DNA of 64,000 bases from positions 4,021,001 through 4,085,000 of the forward strand of contig NZ_CP140706.1 in the NCBI RefSeq assembly GCF_034555375.1. The letters run 5' to 3'. Each line of letters starts with the position of its first letter. Position 1 is the stretch's first letter. The notes below the pieces were generated by a model. That model was given only the letters and a program-made list of their open reading frames with translations, was not told the DNA's origin and did not search any database. Made by a program: the position numbers and the translations under genes. Below are positions 60,433-64,000 of the stretch, one piece after another. This DNA comes from Pseudomonas sp. B33.4. Lineage in GTDB: Bacteria > Pseudomonadota > Gammaproteobacteria > Pseudomonadales > Pseudomonadaceae.

Positions 60433-61548
60433 ATGCGTCGTCGCCGTGGCTGTATCAACCTCAGCAGTAAACTGGGCCTGCTGGCCGGGATTGGCGCCAG
60501 CTCGATCGCCCTGGCCGCTGACGCGCCGAGCGTGCACGTCTACAACTGGTACGACTATATCGGCCCGAACACCCTCCACGACTTTCAGCGCGACAGCGGT
60601 ATCCAACCGGTCTACGACACCTTCGACAGTGCCGAAGTCCTCGAAGGCAAACTGATGACCAGCCGCAGCGGCTACGACGTGGTGGTGGCAAGTAACTTCA
60701 GCCTGCCGACGCTGATCAAGGCCGGCGCCCTCGCCCCGCTGCCACGCGAGCAACTGCCGGGCTGGAAGAATCTCGACAGCGAGCTGCTGGCGAAACTGGC
60801 CAACAACGATCCCGGCAATCAATACGCGGTGCCGTACCTGTGGGGCACCAACGGCATCGGCTACAACGTCGACAAGGTGCGCGCGGCGCTGGGCGACAAG
60901 GCGCCGGTGGATTCGTGGGATCTGGTGTTCAACGAAGCCAACCTCGCCAAACTCGGCCAGTGCGGTGTGGCGATGCTCGATTCGCCGTCGGAGATGCTGC
61001 CGGTCGCCCTGCATTATTTGGGGCTGCCTCCGAACAGCACCGACCCTGAAGACTATAAAAAAGCCGAAGCGCTGCTGCTGAAACTGCGGCCGCACATTGC
61101 CTACTTCAATTCGTCGAAATTCATCAGCGACCTGTCCAACGGCAACATCTGCGTGGCAGTGGGCTGGTCGGGGGCGATGCTGGAAGCCAAGACCAATGCC
61201 GAGCAGGCCAACAACGGCGTGAAGATCGCCTACAGCCTGCCCAAGGAAGGCGCACCGGTGTGGTTCGACACGCTGGTGCTGCTCAAGGACGCACCGAATC
61301 GTCCTCAAGGCCTGGCCTTTATCGACTATCTGCTGCGGCCCGAAGTGATCGCGCCGGTCAGTGATCATCTGTCTTATCCGAATGGCAATCGTGCGGCAAC
61401 AGCGCTGGTGGCCGAAGCCACGCGGGACAACCCGGCGGTTTATCCGTCTGCCACGGCGATGGCCACGCTATACACCCTTGAACCTTTGCCGAAAGCCACC
61501 GAACGCGTGCGCACGCGGGTGTGGAGCAAGGTCAAGAACGGCCAGTAA
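60433..61548 (+). CDS. Polyamine-type (PotF/SpuD-like) periplasmic binding protein
   Basis: A 371-residue precursor with a signal peptide (NLSSKLGLLAGIGASSIALA-AD). The mature protein starts APSVHVYNWYDYIGPNTLHDFQRDSGI, the polyamine-binding-protein hallmark, followed by YDVVVASNFSLPTLIKAGALAPLPREQLPGWKNLD and YAVPYLWGTNGIGYNVDKV. Aromatic and acidic residues of PotF/SpuD-type pockets are largely kept. No ABC permease gene is adjacent. The next gene, a DmpA-type aminopeptidase, suggests uptake and hydrolysis of a gamma-glutamyl-, beta-alanyl- or acyl-amine compound, a guess from context. Confidence 0.88.
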   Translation: MRRRRGCINLSSKLGLLAGIGASSIALAADAPSVHVYNWYDYIGPNTLHDFQRDSGIQPVYDTFDSAEVLEGKLMTSRSGYDVVVASNFSLPTLIKAGALAPLPREQLPGWKNLDSELLAKLANNDPGNQYAVPYLWGTNGIGYNVDKVRAALGDKAPVDSWDLVFNEANLAKLGQCGVAMLDSPSEMLPVALHYLGLPPNSTDPEDYKKAEALLLKLRPHIAYFNSSKFISDLSNGNICVAVGWSGAMLEAKTNAEQANNGVKIAYSLPKEGAPVWFDTLVLLKDAPNRPQGLAFIDYLLRPEVIAPVSDHLSYPNGNRAATALVAEATRDNPAVYPSATAMATLYTLEPLPKATERVRTRVWSKVKNGQ

Positions 61549-61572
61549 GACCTTTTGAACATTGCACAAAAC

Positions 61573-61650
61573 CCTGCTCGCGAAAGCGGTGGGTCCAGGC
61601 ACTGATGTGTTGAAAGTGCCGACGCCTTCGCGAGCAGGCTCGCTCCCACA
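61573..61650. repeat. REP pair with truncated left arm
   Basis: The left arm lacks its outer TGTGGGAGCGAGC part and starts at CCTGCTCGCGAAAGCGGTGGG; the right arm TTCGCGAGCAGGCTCGCTCC is complete. It lies only 40 bases before the peptidase gene. Confidence 0.75.
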
Positions 61651-61693
61651 GGGGCCGTGCGCAACCCAGCATTTTTTAGAGAGACAACAATCG

Positions 61694-62812
61694 ATGAAAC
61701 CTCGTGCTCGTGACCTCAACATCCGCATCGGCCAACTGCATCCCGGCCCGTTCAACGCCATCACCGACGTGCCCGGCGTGCGCGTCGGCCACAGCAACGT
61801 GCGCGGACGCAGCAGCGCCGGACGCGACATCTGCACCGGCGTCACACTGATCGAACCGCGCGCTGGCTCGACCAATCAGCAACCGTGTTTTGCCGGCGTG
61901 CATGTGCTCAATGGCAATGGCGACGCCACCGGGCTTGAATGGATTCGCGAGGCGGGGCTGCTGACCAGCCCGATTGCCTTTACCAACACCCACAGCCTTG
62001 GTGTGGTGCGCGATGCATTGATTGCACTGGATCGCCAGCAGCAACCCGACGACGGTCGCCTCTACTGGAACATGCCGGTGGTACTGGAAACCTTTGACGG
62101 TTTGCTCAACGACATCAACGGTTTCCATGTCCAGCCTGAACACGTTGCCCAAGCGTTGAGCGCAGCCGTCGACGGTCCCGTGGTAGAGGGCGCGGTCGGC
62201 GGTGGCAGCGGCATGATCTGTCATGAGTTCAAGGGCGGCATCGGCACTTCGTCGCGCCGCTTGAGCCGTGCTCAGGGTGGCTGGACCGTCGGCGCGATCG
62301 TGCAGGCCAACCACGGCATTCGCAGTGAATTGCGGGTCGATGGCTACCCGGTCGGGCGCTACATGGAACAGAAGGATTCGCCGTTCTTGCGCGCGTCGTT
62401 GCCGCATCCGGGTATGGGCTCGATCGTCGTCTGCCTGGCGACCGATGCGCCGCTATTGCCCCATCAATGCACTCGCCTGGCACAGCGCGCGAGCTTGGGT
62501 CTGGCGCGCACCGGCGGTGGCAACGAGGATCACAGCGGCGACATTTTCATCGCCTTCGCCACCGGCAATGATCACGTACCGCCCGCCGCCTACGAAGGCA
62601 AAGGCGCGCCGACCTGTGACGGTTTGCGCATGGTCAACAATGACCATATCAGCGAGCTGTTTCTGGCGGCGACCGAGGCGGTTGAAGAAGCGATCATCAA
62701 TGCCCTGCTGGCCAGCGAGAGCACCGAAGGCAACGGGCATTCAGTACCGGGACTGGATGCCGAAACCCTGTTCGCCGCCCTCGAAAAATCAGGCTGGCCC
62801 GGCGCCCGCTGA
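61694..62812 (+). CDS. P1-family (S58, DmpA-type) L-aminopeptidase/D-esterase
   Basis: A 372-residue Ntn-hydrolase precursor of the DmpA family. RIGQLHPGPFNAITDVPGVRVGHSNV is the N-terminal hallmark, GAVGGGSGMICHEFKGGIGTSSRR (about residues 175-195) contains the region of autocatalytic cleavage that exposes the Ser nucleophile, and GGGNEDHSGDIFIAFATGNDH is near the C-terminus. Such enzymes release N-terminal residues from short peptides and amides. The ATG at 61694 begins MKPRARDLNIRIG. No signal peptide, so cytoplasmic. It may share a transcript with the upstream binding protein, 145 bases away across a REP pair. Confidence 0.88.
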   Translation: MKPRARDLNIRIGQLHPGPFNAITDVPGVRVGHSNVRGRSSAGRDICTGVTLIEPRAGSTNQQPCFAGVHVLNGNGDATGLEWIREAGLLTSPIAFTNTHSLGVVRDALIALDRQQQPDDGRLYWNMPVVLETFDGLLNDINGFHVQPEHVAQALSAAVDGPVVEGAVGGGSGMICHEFKGGIGTSSRRLSRAQGGWTVGAIVQANHGIRSELRVDGYPVGRYMEQKDSPFLRASLPHPGMGSIVVCLATDAPLLPHQCTRLAQRASLGLARTGGGNEDHSGDIFIAFATGNDHVPPAAYEGKGAPTCDGLRMVNNDHISELFLAATEAVEEAIINALLASESTEGNGHSVPGLDAETLFAALEKSGWPGAR

Positions 62813-62826
62813 CACCGCAAAAACCC

Positions 62827-62904
62827 TGTAGGAGCTGCCGAAGGCTGCGATCTTTTGATTTTAAGAACAAGATCAAAAGATCGCAGCCTTCGGCAGCTCC
62901 TACA
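62827..62904. repeat. REP pair of the GATCTTTTGA family
   Basis: Arms TGTAGGAGCTGCCGAAGGCT and AGCCTTCGGCAGCTCCTACA pair perfectly, including the inner AAGATCAAAAG stretch, a tight form. Confidence 0.9.
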
Positions 62905-62908
62905 GGGG

Positions 62909-63496
62909 TTATGTGAGCATTTGGCTACCGAGTTCCCTTGCAACCGCCAACTGCTCCCGTGGATCGCGCAACTCCGATTCCGGCAGCAACGTCGAACTCA
63001 GTACCGTCGCTCCGCAGTAATCGAAAATCCCGTGTTCGATCTGCGCTTTCATCGCCGCGCCATAACCATGGCGCTCATAGGTTCGCGCCTCCGCGCCGGC
63101 AAGGCCAACCAGATGCACACGCAGGCGCTGCAGCAGCTTCACGTGCTTGAGATCGCCGGTGAAATCGAAGGCCCAGCCATTGCTGAACACCCGATCGATC
63201 CAGCCTTTGAGCAGCGCCGGCATCGACCACCAGTACACCGGGTAGACCAGCACCAACGTATCGGCGCGGTCGATGCGTGCCTGCTCGGCCAGTATGTCCA
63301 CAGGCGGCATGGACTTACGGTGATGCACCGCGAAATCCGCAGCGCCGAAACGTGGCTCGAAGCCTTCGGCGTAGAGATCAGCGATTTCAAAGGTGTTGGC
63401 CGGATCGGCCTGAACCAGGCTTTCGGCAATCTGCGCGGCCACGCTGTGGGTCAGCGAGCGCGGGTCGTGGTGGGCAACAACAATCAAGGCGTGCAT
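62909..63496 (-). CDS. NAD(P)H dehydrogenase (quinone)/MdaB-KefF-type flavodoxin-fold protein
   Basis: A 195-residue flavoprotein. MHALIVVAHHDPRSLTHSVAAQIAESL is the FMN/FAD entry, and DTLVLVYPVYWWSMPALLKGWIDRVFSNGWAFDF is the characteristic quinone reductase segment. It probably carries out two-electron reduction of quinones using NAD(P)H. The gene is divergent from a TetR-family regulator, with 85 bases between starts and direct-repeat operators in between, so it is a likely target of that regulator. Confidence 0.9.
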   Translation of the reverse strand: MHALIVVAHHDPRSLTHSVAAQIAESLVQADPANTFEIADLYAEGFEPRFGAADFAVHHRKSMPPVDILAEQARIDRADTLVLVYPVYWWSMPALLKGWIDRVFSNGWAFDFTGDLKHVKLLQRLRVHLVGLAGAEARTYERHGYGAAMKAQIEHGIFDYCGATVLSSTLLPESELRDPREQLAVARELGSQMLT

Positions 63497-63543
63497 GGAA
63501 AATCTCCGGCTGGTGATTGCTCAGCAAGGCTTATATACTTGGA

Positions 63544-63566
63544 GTAAGTTACCAACAGTAAGCTAC
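63544..63566. promoter_or_regulatory. Direct-repeat operator candidate in the quinone reductase/TetR divergent region
   Basis: GTAAGTTAC (63544-63552) is a palindrome with a central base. A close copy GTAAGCTAC follows at 63558-63566, with a 14-base period. This suits two regulator dimers on one face, in the gap that should hold the promoters of both genes. Confidence 0.5.
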
Positions 63567-63581
63567 GTATGGTAGATAAGC

Positions 63582-64000
63582 ATGTCAACCGGTAAAACTT
63601 CAGCACAGCAATCCTCCGCTCAACCGCGCCGCCGCTTGGCGCGCGAAGACCGCTTGCGCCAGTTGCTCGACGTCGCATGGCAAATCATCCGTGCCCAAGG
63701 CACCGAAGCCTTGACCCTCGGTTATCTGGCAGAAAAAGCCGGGGTGACCAAACCGGTGGTCTATGACCATTTCGTCACCCGTGCCGGTTTACTTGCAGCG
63801 CTGTATCGGGAATTCGATGCACGACAAACGGTATTGATGGATGCCGCCATCGCCCGCAGCGAACCGACACTGAGCGGCCTCGCCTCAGTGATTGCCAAGG
63901 CGTACGTCGATTGCGTCATGTTCCAGGGCACGGAGATTCCGGGGATCATCGCCGCGCTGGCGAGCACCCCGGAGCTGGAAAAGATAAAGCGCGAATACGA
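63582..64000 (+). CDS. TetR-family transcriptional regulator, partial (3' end outside window)
   Basis: The first 139 residues are visible. After a basic, Gln-rich N-terminus (MSTGKTSAQQSSAQPRRR), the TetR helix-turn-helix reads EDRLRQLLDVAWQIIRAQGTEALTLGYLAEKAGVTKPVVYDHFVTRAGLLAALY. The ligand-binding domain then starts and is cut by the window end. The ATG at 63582 is preferred; an ATG at 63569 is in another frame. Its divergent partner, the quinone reductase, is the likely target. The inducer may be a quinone or similar electrophile. Confidence 0.9.
   Translation, partial: MSTGKTSAQQSSAQPRRRLAREDRLRQLLDVAWQIIRAQGTEALTLGYLAEKAGVTKPVVYDHFVTRAGLLAALYREFDARQTVLMDAAIARSEPTLSGLASVIAKAYVDCVMFQGTEIPGIIAALASTPELEKIKREY

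Overview
The window reads as chromosomal DNA of a fluorescent pseudomonad (Pseudomonas fluorescens group). Coding GC is high, dozens of intergenic gaps carry twin inverted REP elements of the kinds typical of these genomes, and several blocks (bkdR-bkdA1A2B-lpdV, the porin-udh-lactonase-TRAP uronate cluster) have the gene order and protein sequence known from Pseudomonas. No rRNA, tRNA, prophage, insertion sequence or CRISPR array is visible. The first gene (HlyD family) and the last (TetR family) are cut by the window edges.

Layout. 1-2.4 kb: an EmrAB-like efflux pair. 2.6-9.1 kb: a uronate regulon (OprD-family porin, uronate dehydrogenase, SMP-30 lactonase, TRAP transporter P-Q-M) whose two transcription units share the same promoter and operator design. 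9.2-12.7 kb: a sulfide/persulfide detoxification module (TSUP exporter, SQR-like flavoprotein, BigR/SqrR-type sensor, persulfide dioxygenase). 12.8-19.6 kb: branched-chain amino acid catabolism (bkdR, the branched-chain keto acid dehydrogenase operon, ilvE). 19.9-21.97 kb: a two-gene DNA-repair-linked radical SAM operon behind a near-ideal LexA box. 22-32.5 kb: ArsR regulator/P450 pair, mntH, small envelope proteins, an esterase, an orphan amino-acid binding protein with an AotO-like protein, and a rhodanese/FtrA-like pair.

32.5-34.5 kb is the most unusual stretch. A roughly 300-base intergenic region rich in small hairpins precedes a DUF6124-like gene. Two paralogous HEAT-like small proteins follow, flanking a lower-GC ORF whose start resembles an XRE-type antitoxin. 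It looks like an accessory, possibly immunity-like, island.

34.5-48.1 kb: FKBP isomerase, a diguanylate cyclase, LemA plus an M48 protease, an MFS/ModA-like binding protein/LysR set, a Kef-type antiporter and a three-subunit HcnABC-like flavin dehydrogenase. 48.3-50.6 kb: small membrane and secreted proteins, including a 24-residue membrane microprotein with its own terminator. 50.7-64 kb: an OmpR-type two-component system, a short oxidoreductase operon with its LysR regulator, an ICMT-like methyltransferase, a HAD phosphatase, a single-domain receiver, an rRNA-type methyltransferase, a LuxR/polyamine-type binding protein/DmpA peptidase set, and a quinone reductase divergent from a TetR regulator.

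No searches were run. Family calls come from reading motifs and recalled family sequences; intervals for repeats and regulatory sites were read by eye and may be off by a few bases.
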